This document shows positions 55,980 through 64,000 of a stretch of 64,000 nucleotides of DNA, piece after piece; positions within the stretch are counted from its first letter, which is position 1, and every line of letters begins with the position of its first letter. The DNA is taken from assembly GCA_009735695.1 (NCBI GenBank), contig SRSL01000004.1, positions 124,001 through 188,000 on the forward strand, written 5' to 3'. The position numbers and the translations under genes were made by a program. The notes beneath the pieces were generated by a model that made no database searches, was not told the origin of the DNA, and saw only the letters and a program-made list of their open reading frames with translations. The DNA comes from Christiangramia bathymodioli (GTDB taxonomy: Bacteria > Bacteroidota > Bacteroidia > Flavobacteriales > Flavobacteriaceae).

Positions 55980-56800
55980 TTTGTTGTTCTTCTTTTGGCC
56001 GGGCGATACATGAAATACAGTCCGGCAATTACGAAAGGTATGCTAAGCCACTGGCCCGTGTTCAGCAGCCAGTTGGCACGTTCACCCACCTGCGGCTCTT
56101 TAATGAATTCGATAAAGAACCTAACGGTCCAAAGCAATGCCAGGAATAAACCGAATATATAGCCTAATTTAAAGCGTTTTTCGGTTTTCCAGTAAACATA
56201 CCATAGGATTATGAAAATGATCAAATAACAGGCCGATTCGTATAATTGGGCAGGATGTCTTGGGAAGTCCTCACCGAGTTTCTCGAAGATTACTCCATAA
56301 TCTGAATTCGTCGGCTTTCCGATGATCTCAGAATTAATGAAGTTCCCAATTCTCACGAATATGGCACCACTCGCAACCGGGATCACGATTCTATCCAGGA
56401 TCCATAATACAGGTTTGTTCAGAATACGTTTTGAATAGAGCCACATTGCAAAGATGATCCCTAACGCGGCACCATGACTAGCCAGTCCTCGGAAGCCTGT
56501 AAATTCGAATTCCGGTTCAAATCGTACCGGAAGAAAGATCTCCAGCAGGTGGTTTTGAAAGTAGTCCCAATCGTAAAAAATTACGTGACCAAGTCTTGCA
56601 CCTACCAGTGTGGCGATAACCGTATAAATGAACAGGGAATCCAGTTTTTCTACTGAAATGTTTTCACGCGTAAATATGCTTTTCATGATATACCAGCCAA
56701 GTCCAAAGGCGATCAAGAACATTAAACTGTAATAGTGGAGAGTGATAATTCCTAAATCCAGACCTTCAGACGGATTCCAGCGAATTGCGTGTATAAGCAT
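55976..56800 (-). CDS. lgt: Prolipoprotein diacylglyceryl transferase
   Basis: This 274-residue polytopic inner-membrane enzyme puts diacylglycerol on the lipobox Cys of prolipoproteins. It shows about seven hydrophobic segments. The family blocks are GLASHGAALG, with the His corresponding to the conserved HGG region, and RIGNFINSEIIGKPT. RHPAQLYES with the conserved Arg-His and the C-terminal GQWLSIPFVIAGL are also present. The window has many predicted lipoproteins, its substrates. It is followed by a DUF192 lipoprotein gene in overlap. Confidence 0.95.
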   Translation of the reverse strand: MLIHAIRWNPSEGLDLGIITLHYYSLMFLIAFGLGWYIMKSIFTRENISVEKLDSLFIYTVIATLVGARLGHVIFYDWDYFQNHLLEIFLPVRFEPEFEFTGFRGLASHGAALGIIFAMWLYSKRILNKPVLWILDRIVIPVASGAIFVRIGNFINSEIIGKPTNSDYGVIFEKLGEDFPRHPAQLYESACYLIIFIILWYVYWKTEKRFKLGYIFGLFLALLWTVRFFIEFIKEPQVGERANWLLNTGQWLSIPFVIAGLYFMYRPAKRRTTK

Positions 56801-56844
56801 GTTTTATCTTTTGATTGTGGTAAATATAAGTATTTGCGGGTTTT

Positions 56845-57093
56845 TTAAGGCTTTTCAGACTGCGATTTTCCAGGTACGGGATCGTAACCCTTTCCTCCCC
56901 AGGGATGGCAACTGGCAATACGTTTTATTCCCAGCCATGTTCCCTTAAAAGGACCATGAATTTCAATGGCCTCTATCATATAGGCGGAACAGGTAGGATG
57001 GTAGCGACAGGATGCGGGCGTAAGCGGGGAGATGAACTTTCTGTAAAAAAGAACCAGAGAGGTCAGAATTTTGCTTAACCATCGCTTAAGCAT
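56845..57093 (-). CDS. yidD: Membrane protein insertion efficiency factor YidD
   Basis: This 82-residue protein has an amphipathic N-terminal helix and the YidD core [59 protein letters not shown], which carries three conserved Cys. It is associated with the YidC insertase. The yidC, rnpA and rpmH genes that flank it in many bacteria are not here; instead it lies 9 bp after cysS and 44 bp before lgt. Confidence 0.94.
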   Translation of the reverse strand: MLKRWLSKILTSLVLFYRKFISPLTPASCRYHPTCSAYMIEAIEIHGPFKGTWLGIKRIASCHPWGGKGYDPVPGKSQSEKP

Positions 57094-57102
57094 AACAACT
57101 TG

Positions 57103-58587
57103 TTATTTTAAGGAAAAACTGGTGCCGTCCTTACCGTCTTTCAGCTGAATTCCAAGTTCCAGCAGCTGATCCCTGATCTGGTCGCTAAGGGCAAAATTCT
57201 TATTGCTCCTGGCTTCTGCTCTTAATTTGATAAGAAGTTCAATGGTTCCTGCCAGTTTCTCGCCGTCATTATTGCCTTCTGAAGTTTCATCTTTCAGTCC
57301 AAGAATATCGAACATGAATGCCTTCATGCTTTCTTTAAGCTTTTGCTTGTCTGCACTTGTAATTCCTAGCTTTTCTTCCCTGATGGTATTGATGTTTTTA
57401 ACCGCATCGAATAGCCTGGCAATTAGGATTGGGCTATTGAAGTCATCGTTCATCGCATCGTAACAGGACTGGATCCATTGGTCAAGGTCAAAGCCGGTCT
57501 TTTCAGATTCCGGTAGTTCATCAATAGAATAGTAAGCATCCATCAATCGGTTGAAACCTTTTTCACTTCCAAGAAGGGCTTCGCTAGAAAAGTCCAGGAT
57601 GCTTCTGTAATGGGCCTGAAGAATGAAGAATCTTACTACGTTGGGTGAAAATGCCTTGGCAAGTACATCGTTTTCCCCGGTAAAGATCTGTTCCGGAAGA
57701 ATAAAATTCCCGGTGCTTTTTGCCATTTTCTTTCCATTTAAGGTGAGCATGTTGGCGTGCAGCCAGTAATTTACCGGTGATTTTCCAGAAGCCGCTTCAC
57801 CCTGAGCGATCTCGCATTCGTGATGGGGGAACTTAAGGTCCATTCCTCCTCCGTGAATATCGAATTCCTCTCCAAGATATTTGGTGCTCATTACCGTACA
57901 TTCCAGGTGCCATCCCGGGAAGCCATCACTCCATGGCGAAGGCCATCTCATGATATGCTGTGGTTCGGCTTTTTTCCATAAGGCGAAATCCTGCGGATTT
58001 CTTTTGTCGCTTTGCGCAGTAAGTTCACGGGTGTTCGCGATCATGTCTTCGATCGCTCTTCCGCTTAGTTTTCCGTACTGATGATCTTTATTGAACTTCA
58101 GCACATCAAAATACACCGATCCATTCGCTTCATAGGCGTAACCATTTTCAATAATGGTCTTAATGATTTCGATCTGCTCAACAATATGGCCTGTTGCCGT
58201 AGGTTCAATACTTGGCGGAAGGTTGTTGAATTTTTCAAGAATATTATGAAAATCAACGGTGTACTTCTGTACCACCTCCATGGGTTCGATCTGCTCGAGT
58301 CGTGCTTTTTTAGCGATACGATCCTCGCCGCTGTCGGCATCGTTTTCAAGGTGACCGGCATCGGTAATATTTCGTACATAGCGAACTTTATAACCCAGGT
58401 GCTTCAAATAACGGAATACAAGGTCGAAGGAGATGAATGTGCGGCAATTCCCAAGGTGTACATTGCTGTAAACAGTAGGGCCACAAACATACATTCCAAC
58501 ATTTCCTTCATTAATTGGGGTAAAAACTTCCTTTTCACCCGTCATAGAATTATAAAGCTTCAGGCTTTGTTCCTGGTAGAGCGCCAT
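57103..58587 (-). CDS. cysS: Cysteinyl-tRNA synthetase
   Basis: This 494-residue class I synthetase has the HIGH-type motif [10 protein letters not shown], and KMSKS appears as KKMAKSTGN. The zinc site has Cys in YVCGPTVY, Cys in HLECTVMS, and His/Glu in [10 protein letters not shown]. The C-terminal helical anticodon-binding region ends in [13 protein letters not shown]. It lies between folE (22-bp gap) and yidD (9-bp gap), so the five genes from folE to the DUF192 gene probably form one operon. Confidence 0.96.
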   Translation of the reverse strand: MALYQEQSLKLYNSMTGEKEVFTPINEGNVGMYVCGPTVYSNVHLGNCRTFISFDLVFRYLKHLGYKVRYVRNITDAGHLENDADSGEDRIAKKARLEQIEPMEVVQKYTVDFHNILEKFNNLPPSIEPTATGHIVEQIEIIKTIIENGYAYEANGSVYFDVLKFNKDHQYGKLSGRAIEDMIANTRELTAQSDKRNPQDFALWKKAEPQHIMRWPSPWSDGFPGWHLECTVMSTKYLGEEFDIHGGGMDLKFPHHECEIAQGEAASGKSPVNYWLHANMLTLNGKKMAKSTGNFILPEQIFTGENDVLAKAFSPNVVRFFILQAHYRSILDFSSEALLGSEKGFNRLMDAYYSIDELPESEKTGFDLDQWIQSCYDAMNDDFNSPILIARLFDAVKNINTIREEKLGITSADKQKLKESMKAFMFDILGLKDETSEGNNDGEKLAGTIELLIKLRAEARSNKNFALSDQIRDQLLELGIQLKDGKDGTSFSLK

Positions 58588-58609
58588 GTATCTGTAGGAT
58601 TTTAGTTTT

Positions 58610-59287
58610 TTAGAACGTAGTATCTAATTTAATATAATCAAGAAATTCTCTGCGAACTTCTTTTTGTTTGAAAGCTCCGCCAAATTCACTGGTCACGGTG
58701 CTGCTTTCAATATCGCGAATTCCCCGGCTGTTTACGCAGAGGTGCTTGGCATCAACCACACAGGCAACATCGGGAGTACCAAGAACATTCTGAAGTTCAT
58801 GCACGATCTGCATGGTCATTCTTTCCTGAACCTGCGGCCTTTTCGCATAATAATCTACGATTCTATTCATTTTGGAAAGTCCAACCACCGTTCCGTTAGA
58901 AATATAAGCTACATGAGCTCTTCCAACGATTGGCAGAAGGTGGTGTTCGCAGGTAGAGTAGACCGTGATGTTCTTCTCGACCAGCATTTCACCATATTTG
59001 TATTTGTTTTCAAAAGTTGAAGCTTTAGGCTTTCTTTTAGGATGAAGTCCTGCGAATACTTCACTTACGAACATTTTAGCGACCCGGTTAGGGGTGCCCT
59101 TTAAACTGTCGTCGGTTAAATCAAGTCCTAAGGTTTCCATGATGTGCCTTACGTCTTCCTTGATTAACTCGATTTTCTCGCTATCACTTAGGTCAAAGGC
59201 ATCCTCTCTTAATGGAGTATTAGCACTGCTTGAAGCATGTGCATCACCCATTTCTTCAATTTCGTTCAATATTTTGTCTATTTTCAT
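58610..59287 (-). CDS. folE: GTP cyclohydrolase I FolE
   Basis: This 225-residue enzyme converts GTP to 7,8-dihydroneopterin triphosphate, the first step of folate and pterin synthesis. The zinc ligands are Cys and His in [10 protein letters not shown] and Cys in [13 protein letters not shown]. Further blocks are [34 protein letters not shown] and the terminal EFLDYI. The start is ATG at 59287. The frame runs to 59338, but those codons contain the promoter box TATCTTTG. Its product can also feed the pathway used by queE. Confidence 0.95.
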   Translation of the reverse strand: MKIDKILNEIEEMGDAHASSSANTPLREDAFDLSDSEKIELIKEDVRHIMETLGLDLTDDSLKGTPNRVAKMFVSEVFAGLHPKRKPKASTFENKYKYGEMLVEKNITVYSTCEHHLLPIVGRAHVAYISNGTVVGLSKMNRIVDYYAKRPQVQERMTMQIVHELQNVLGTPDVACVVDAKHLCVNSRGIRDIESSTVTSEFGGAFKQKEVRREFLDYIKLDTTF

Positions 59288-59327
59288 GCTTTTTGCAATA
59301 ATAGTCGGTTTAAACCGTATTGGCTTG

Positions 59328-59335
59328 CAAAGATA
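59328..59335 (-). promoter_or_regulatory. -7 box of the folE-cysS operon
   Basis: The minus strand reads TATCTTTG, about 40 nt upstream of the folE ATG. It decides the folE start in favour of ATG 59287. Confidence 0.6.
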
Positions 59336-59433
59336 CATATTTATAAGGTTTTGACCGTATTCAAATTCAATGAGACTTTAACTCGCTTCTGCGGGATATT
59401 TCCTAATTTGCGTATATTTTGGTGTCTGCTGTA

Positions 59434-61278
59434 ATGAAGATAAATCAAAAGAGCATTTTATTTTTTCTTTTCGGGCTGGTTCTTTGCGGAACTACACTGG
59501 CCCAGGGTGCTTTATGTTCAGACATAGAGCCCTTTTGTGCCGGAGATGAACAGCTAACCTTCCCAAACTCAAATTATCTGAACAGCAATCAAACCAGTGG
59601 CGAACCGGGTATCTTTTATGGATGTTTGGAGGAACAGCCCTATCCTGCATGGTTCTTTTTGCAGATAGAGGATTCTGGAGATCTTACTTTTACCATTTCG
59701 CAGTATGAAAATGAAGACGGAAGTGGCGCTCCTCTCGATGTAGATTTCGTTGTTTGGGGTCCCTTCGAACGAGGCGAAGAGTATTGTTCTGGATCGCAAT
59801 TGAACGCGGGGTCTATTGTGGATTGTAGCTATTTGCCTGATGCAGTGGAAACCATGCAAATACCCGGGGCGATGGCTAACGAGGTGTATGTGGTGGTGAT
59901 CACGAATTTTCAGCAGTTGCCAGGTTATATCAATTTGAGACAGGTGAATGCAGATGGCGGCTCAACCGACTGTTCCATTCTGGATAGCGATCTGGGTGGT
60001 GAGGTAAATGTATGTGGCGCAGATTCATATCTATTGGACGGGACTACCGATGAAGCCGAGATCTATGAATGGTATGTTTATAATGAGTCTAGTCAGGAAT
60101 ATGAGTTGATTTCCGGGGAGGACGGGCCAACCTACCTGGTGACCGAAGATGGTAATTATCGCCTGGTAGTTAGAGACCTGGTTGGCGATAGTTCAGATAT
60201 GGATGATGTGGAAGTTCGTTTTTATGATATTCCGGAAATAGGAGAGGTAGATAATCTTTCTATTTGTGCAGAGTATCTTCAGTTCATAGATCTTACTCAA
60301 ACCGAAGAAGGATTGATTGAACCCAATCTGCCAGGTTCCAACGCTTATGAAGCGGTCTATTATGAAAGCCTGGAAGATCTGGAAGAGGATAATTCCATTA
60401 CCAATCCTGGAAACTACGCATTTCAGGAGGGCAGGGTGATCTATGCTCGTGTAAGGCATATTGAAAGTGGTTGCCTGTCCGCTACAGAAGAATTTCAGTT
60501 AGGCACTTTCGTCTTTCCGGAAGTAAGTCTTGATGAAACCACTATTTTCTGTACCGGCTTACAGGGGGATTTAATCAATCCGGTTAGTATTGGAGAAGAT
60601 TTGGGGCCAGGATTTACTTATGAATGGAGAGACGGTGAAATCATTGTGGGCACAGATGCTATTGTTCGATTTGATGATCTTCCGCAAACCGGACAAATTT
60701 CTCTGAAGATCAAGCATGAAGACTCCGGTTGTGAGATTGAGTTAACAACCGTACCTGTTTTCATATCCCGACCGGAAATGGTGAATCTGGATATTTCTGG
60801 AAGCGATTTTGGAGACGGCTATACCGTGCGGGTTACAACCGAAGGTGGAGTTGGGGCCGAAATTGCTGAATTTGAATACCGGCTTGATGATGGAAACTGG
60901 CAGGAAGATCCTGTTTTTAATGAAGTGCCACCAGGGGATCATGTCATACGGGTGAGGGAAGTGAATGGCTGTGGTGAGGCCAGTAGTGAGCGCTTTTTTT
61001 TGATAGGCTATCCTCGATTTTTTACTCCTAATTCAGATGGTTATAATGATACCTGGAGACTGATCAATAACGGAAGCATAAGTGTGAAGAAATTGTTCGT
61101 GTTCGATCGCTACGGAAAACTGTTAAAACAGCTTAATCCGGTAAATGGCCAGGGTTGGGATGGTACTTACCAGGGGCAACCCATGCCAGCTGACGATTAC
61201 TGGTTCAGAATTGAATTCGTAGATACCAAAACCGGAAATTACCAGGAATATTCTTCTAATTTCAGCCTTATAAGGTAA
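59434..61278 (+). CDS. Secreted protein with type IX secretion (type B) C-terminal domain
   Basis: This 614-residue protein has a signal peptide (about 1-24). The N-terminal domain has several Cys (CSDIEPFCAGDEQLTFPN and GCLEEQPYPAWFFLQIEDSG) and resembles the Bacteroidota domain of secreted adhesin-like proteins. Ig-like repeats with regular strands follow. The last 90 residues (YPRFFTPNSDGYNDTWRL, LFVFDRYGKLLKQL, GWDGTYQGQPMPADDYWFRI) are the gliding-motility/T9SS type B sorting domain. It is exported to the surface or medium by T9SS. ATG at 59434 is preferred to an upstream TTG. Confidence 0.9.
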   Translation: MKINQKSILFFLFGLVLCGTTLAQGALCSDIEPFCAGDEQLTFPNSNYLNSNQTSGEPGIFYGCLEEQPYPAWFFLQIEDSGDLTFTISQYENEDGSGAPLDVDFVVWGPFERGEEYCSGSQLNAGSIVDCSYLPDAVETMQIPGAMANEVYVVVITNFQQLPGYINLRQVNADGGSTDCSILDSDLGGEVNVCGADSYLLDGTTDEAEIYEWYVYNESSQEYELISGEDGPTYLVTEDGNYRLVVRDLVGDSSDMDDVEVRFYDIPEIGEVDNLSICAEYLQFIDLTQTEEGLIEPNLPGSNAYEAVYYESLEDLEEDNSITNPGNYAFQEGRVIYARVRHIESGCLSATEEFQLGTFVFPEVSLDETTIFCTGLQGDLINPVSIGEDLGPGFTYEWRDGEIIVGTDAIVRFDDLPQTGQISLKIKHEDSGCEIELTTVPVFISRPEMVNLDISGSDFGDGYTVRVTTEGGVGAEIAEFEYRLDDGNWQEDPVFNEVPPGDHVIRVREVNGCGEASSERFFLIGYPRFFTPNSDGYNDTWRLINNGSISVKKLFVFDRYGKLLKQLNPVNGQGWDGTYQGQPMPADDYWFRIEFVDTKTGNYQEYSSNFSLIR

Positions 61279-61320
61279 GCAGCTTTACTTCAGTCTTATA
61301 AATTATTTTAGTTGGTTATG

Positions 61321-62826
61321 CTAAAGGCCAAAACTTAGGCTAAGCACAACTTTGGAAAGTTCGCGGTCAAAACTGATAGGATCTGTAAGACCGGTATTGT
61401 AAATTGGCATATTCTCTTGCTGGGTCATATAGCTGTAACCGAGGTCGAGATTTATATTGCCAAAATTATATCCAATTCCCCCAGTATATCCGGTAAGGTC
61501 GCCAACCCTGTTTTCGTTTTCGAACGGGCTTTCTTCAAAACGATATCCACCTCTAAGGCTGAAATTGGAAATTCGATATTCTCCACCAATACGAAAAGTG
61601 GAGGCTGCTTTCATGTTATTTGCAACCTGCCGGTTAAGGTCCTGGTAGGCTGGATCGCCACCTGGTCTGAATTCAATACTGCTGTAATCCTTAAAGCTGT
61701 AATCAAAACTAATAAGGCCTCGTTGTCCGAACAAATAAGCTAAACTCCCGGTGTACCTTGCAGGAGTTTGTAATCGGTATTCAGGGTAAATATTAATGAT
61801 ATTGGGTGCCACACTCACAAAATCATCCTCCGGCGTATTGGTTTCAAGATATTGAGTCGTTTCCTCGCGAATGTTATACCAGGTAGGAGAGTCGTAGGTG
61901 AATCCAAGTCGTAGATCATTCAGTTTAACAATTCCGCCAAGTTGAAAGGAAAAACCATCTCCATTGGTATAAAGAGAATTGCCAAAGTACACTTCGGTTG
62001 TTTCGCTTGCCGGGTTATTATTGAATTCACTGAATTCTGAAGCAGTCTCATAGTTAATAAAATGAGAGTTCAGGTTTAAGCCCAGGTAAAGAAAATCCTT
62101 GAACTGGGTTCCAAGGTTAAAACTTAATTTCCCGTTCAGCCCGGTTGCGACCTGATTATAGCGCTGGTGGAAATTTCCTGGACCTATCAGTGAAAAATAA
62201 TCCCGATTTTGAGGGTCATCCGTTTCAGCTTCGATTACATAAGCCTGGTAACCTAAAAAAGCCTGCTGAACAGGAAATCCGTATTGCTCTCCCAGTACAG
62301 CATATTGTTCATCAATATTTCCGTTTCTGCCTGTTTGAAGCAGGTCCAGCTCAACTCCATTTGCGTAATCCAGGAAATACTGGTCTATAGAATTAGTGGA
62401 AGTTCCCTGTACACTGTAATTTTCATCATAGATAGAGCTGGTATTATAATTAAGACCAAGGCTGAACTTTCTCCAGTTATTCTCTCCATTGCTACTGAAC
62501 ACAAAAACCCCTCCCAGGTTTCCTAATTCTATCATGGATTCATTACTGCCAGACATACCGTTATTATATCGCAAGGAGTTATCAAGATCTCTGTAGCCAA
62601 GACTTACCGAGGCATTGCTGGAAAGAAATACTGCTGAAGAAGCCGGGTTGACAGACATGGCAGAAAGGTCTCCGCCAAGTGCTCCGAAGGCTCCGGCCAT
62701 ACTGATGTATCTGGCGGTTCCAGATAATTCACTGGAAGAATAGCGATAAGCATCTTTAAGGTCCTGTGCTTGTAATAAATGGGAAAGGAAAAGAAAGGAT
62801 GAAAGAAGTAATAGAGATTTTTTCAT
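61321..62826 (-). CDS. OmpP1/FadL-family outer-membrane porin
   Basis: This 501-residue exported protein has a signal ending LLQAQ. The N-terminal segment ARYISMAGAFGALGGDLSAMSVNPASSAVF is the hallmark of the OmpP1/FadL/TodX group, whose barrels carry hydrophobic substrates such as long-chain fatty acids. The rest is a series of beta strands ending VVLSLSFGL. Its ATG lies only 17 bp after a terminator-like hairpin that follows the lipoprotein gene, so most expression should come by read-through unless a promoter lies within the hairpin region. Confidence 0.9.
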   Translation of the reverse strand: MKKSLLLLSSFLFLSHLLQAQDLKDAYRYSSSELSGTARYISMAGAFGALGGDLSAMSVNPASSAVFLSSNASVSLGYRDLDNSLRYNNGMSGSNESMIELGNLGGVFVFSSNGENNWRKFSLGLNYNTSSIYDENYSVQGTSTNSIDQYFLDYANGVELDLLQTGRNGNIDEQYAVLGEQYGFPVQQAFLGYQAYVIEAETDDPQNRDYFSLIGPGNFHQRYNQVATGLNGKLSFNLGTQFKDFLYLGLNLNSHFINYETASEFSEFNNNPASETTEVYFGNSLYTNGDGFSFQLGGIVKLNDLRLGFTYDSPTWYNIREETTQYLETNTPEDDFVSVAPNIINIYPEYRLQTPARYTGSLAYLFGQRGLISFDYSFKDYSSIEFRPGGDPAYQDLNRQVANNMKAASTFRIGGEYRISNFSLRGGYRFEESPFENENRVGDLTGYTGGIGYNFGNINLDLGYSYMTQQENMPIYNTGLTDPISFDRELSKVVLSLSFGL

Positions 62827-62842
62827 AGCTGTTTTTAGTTAT

Positions 62843-62883
62843 AAAAAAACCTTACAGGAGGGGGCAATAGCCTGTAAGGTTTG
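62843..62883 (-). terminator. Terminator-like hairpin between lipoprotein and porin genes
   Basis: On the minus strand AAACCTTACAGG pairs with CCTGTAAGGTTT across 12 nt, followed by T-rich TTTTTAT. It ends just 16 bp before the porin start codon. Confidence 0.8.
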
Positions 62884-62901
62884 GAAAATGTTTTCTGAAG
62901 T

Positions 62902-63987
62902 TTATAGTCCGCCACCGCGGCCACCTCTTGAGGAAGATCTGCCTCCTCCCGAACTTCTGCTTGCTCCTGAACTACGGCTGGAGCTACCAGAACTTCTTGT
63001 GGTGGACGAAGAGCTCCTTCGTGCAGGCGCAGAATATGAATTTGTTCGGCTGCCTGAAGAAGAGCGTTGATAAACCGGAGATCTATTGCTGTTTCTATTG
63101 TATTCATAGCTTCGGCCAGATTCGGTTCTTCTGTTTGTTCGTGAATAGATCTGTGCGTTATCATTACGGCTCACGCTGTTTCGAACTCGGGAAGTTCCGT
63201 AATCGGCAGACCTGGTGTTTCTTATTTCTCTTATACTTCGAGAATATGAAGAGGCCCTTGCACTGGTACTCCTTCTGTCTACACCGCTGGTCGAATAGGC
63301 TCTGGCATTTCTTCGACCGTTATTATACGCGACATTATCGTAATAGTTATAATAATTATTATAGTAGTAGTTACCGTAATAGCCACCCCAACCCCATGGT
63401 CGGTAATAGCCTCCGTAACCCCATCCCCAGCCAATTCCAAAGCCGAAGCCAACGTTCCAGCCGCCATAGGCATAAGGTCCGCCCCAGAATCCGCCTCCAG
63501 GCCAGAATGGATCAAACCAAGGATCCCACCATGGGTTATACCATCCACCATAAGGATATCCATAGCCCCAGCCCATTGCCCAAGGAGAATAGAATCCGGT
63601 ATTATAAAAGTTTACAGTATAAGTATCAGGATCATTACCCCAGGGCGCATTGCCTCCAACATAGACGATATCACCGCCTTCTTCGTTGTAGTCTTCATAT
63701 CCGTCATTAGAGCTGTAACTCTCCACATCGGTAAAAATGTCTTCTTCCAGCGCATCACCGATCATTTGAGACTGTTGTGCGAACAGGGTTTTGTAGTAAC
63801 TGCTGTTTGCGCCTGGTTTTACCTCTTCAGGTTCCTGTTGTTCCCAAATTCCCGGCCTTGATTCACCGTAGATTCCATCGGCTTCATAGCCAGAATATTG
63901 GTAGGAGCCACATGAGACCAGGGCAAAAAAGGCCACTGGAACCAGCAGAAGGCTCAGTTTATCTTTAAGGTGGTAGTAAAGTTTCAT
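62902..63987 (-). CDS. Low-complexity Gly/Trp/Tyr- and Ser/Arg-rich lipoprotein
   Basis: I do not recognise a named function. This 361-residue protein has lipobox LVSC26. An acidic part follows (about 50-110, EDIFTDVESYSSNDGYEDYNEEGGD). A region at about 125-215 is extraordinarily rich in Gly, Trp, Tyr and Pro (e.g. GWGYGYPYGGWYNPWWDP), with Asn-Tyr repeats. About 140 residues of Ser/Arg/Tyr (YSRTNRR, RSSSSTTRSSG) then end in GGRGGGL. Such aromatic-Gly sequences suggest self-association or a structural surface role, which is inference. Composition differs sharply from its neighbours. Confidence 0.78.
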   Translation of the reverse strand: MKLYYHLKDKLSLLLVPVAFFALVSCGSYQYSGYEADGIYGESRPGIWEQQEPEEVKPGANSSYYKTLFAQQSQMIGDALEEDIFTDVESYSSNDGYEDYNEEGGDIVYVGGNAPWGNDPDTYTVNFYNTGFYSPWAMGWGYGYPYGGWYNPWWDPWFDPFWPGGGFWGGPYAYGGWNVGFGFGIGWGWGYGGYYRPWGWGGYYGNYYYNNYYNYYDNVAYNNGRRNARAYSTSGVDRRSTSARASSYSRSIREIRNTRSADYGTSRVRNSVSRNDNAQIYSRTNRRTESGRSYEYNRNSNRSPVYQRSSSGSRTNSYSAPARRSSSSTTRSSGSSSRSSGASRSSGGGRSSSRGGRGGGL

Positions 63988-64000
63988 TGGTAATTCTTTT

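Noticed and set aside
62928-63710. A 260-codon open frame on the plus strand opposite the low-complexity lipoprotein gene
   Set aside because: It arises from the repetitive Ser/Tyr/Gly codons of the minus-strand gene. Its protein has no sensible composition, signal or motif, and the minus-strand frame has a lipobox and a terminator.

Overview
This window looks like a piece of a Flavobacteriaceae (Bacteroidota) chromosome, possibly close to Gramella/Christiangramia; the genus is only a guess. The evidence is a SusC/SusD pair, gliding genes gldB and gldC, a type IX secretion (type B) C-terminal sorting domain, a SecD-SecF fusion, an almost complete lack of Shine-Dalgarno sites, A/T-rich leaders, and promoters of the Bacteroidota type (TAnnTTTG at about -7). 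I count about 57 protein genes, tightly packed and mostly housekeeping. I see no tRNA or rRNA gene, CRISPR array, insertion sequence, prophage or recognisable defence island.

Layout. 1-8200: the 3' end of argS, then ffh and folD, a minus-strand VOC / AI-2E transporter / DUF1232 group, an rluF-type pseudouridine synthase, and an ECF sigma factor with a putative membrane anti-sigma factor and an outer-membrane protein. 8200-15500: dnaG, an atypical response regulator, nadE, gldB-gldC plus a small CxxC protein, a lipoprotein, engB and an alpha/beta hydrolase. 15750-31400: the division and cell-wall (dcw) operon mraZ-rsmH-ftsL-ftsI-murE-mraY-murD-ftsW-murG-murC-ftsQ-ftsA-ftsZ. It starts at an MraZ-boxed promoter, ends at a strong terminator after ftsZ, and is interrupted only by a 98-bp gap holding a palindromic repeat. 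31400-37700: small envelope proteins, a HerA/YjgR-like ATPase, and three peptidoglycan-type hydrolases (class A beta-lactamase-like, S66 LD-carboxypeptidase, S13 DacB). 37800-43900: susC-susD followed by an M14 metallocarboxypeptidase. 43900-54500: queE, a DUF2911 protein, asnB, gyrB, a DUF6588-like protein, mdh and secDF. 54700-59300: a small surface-type lipoprotein and the minus-strand group folE-cysS-yidD-lgt-DUF192. 59400-64000: a type IX secreted protein, an OmpP1/FadL-like porin, and a strikingly low-complexity lipoprotein.

How the genes work together. The dcw operon supplies lipid II synthesis (murE, mraY, murD, murG, murC) and the divisome (ftsL, ftsI, ftsW, ftsQ, ftsA, ftsZ). MurE carries the DNPR motif, so the peptidoglycan should contain meso-diaminopimelate. 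The nearby hydrolases could remodel that wall. Envelope biogenesis is also served by secDF, yidD and lgt.

I found no convincing new multi-gene system. The observations most worth a second look are a primase whose four zinc-ligand positions are all substituted, a response regulator lacking the phospho-acceptor aspartate, a putative self-regulating ECF promoter in front of a sigma / anti-sigma / OMP cassette, the architecture upstream of mraZ, and the Gly/Trp/Tyr-rich lipoprotein separated from a porin by a terminator-like hairpin.
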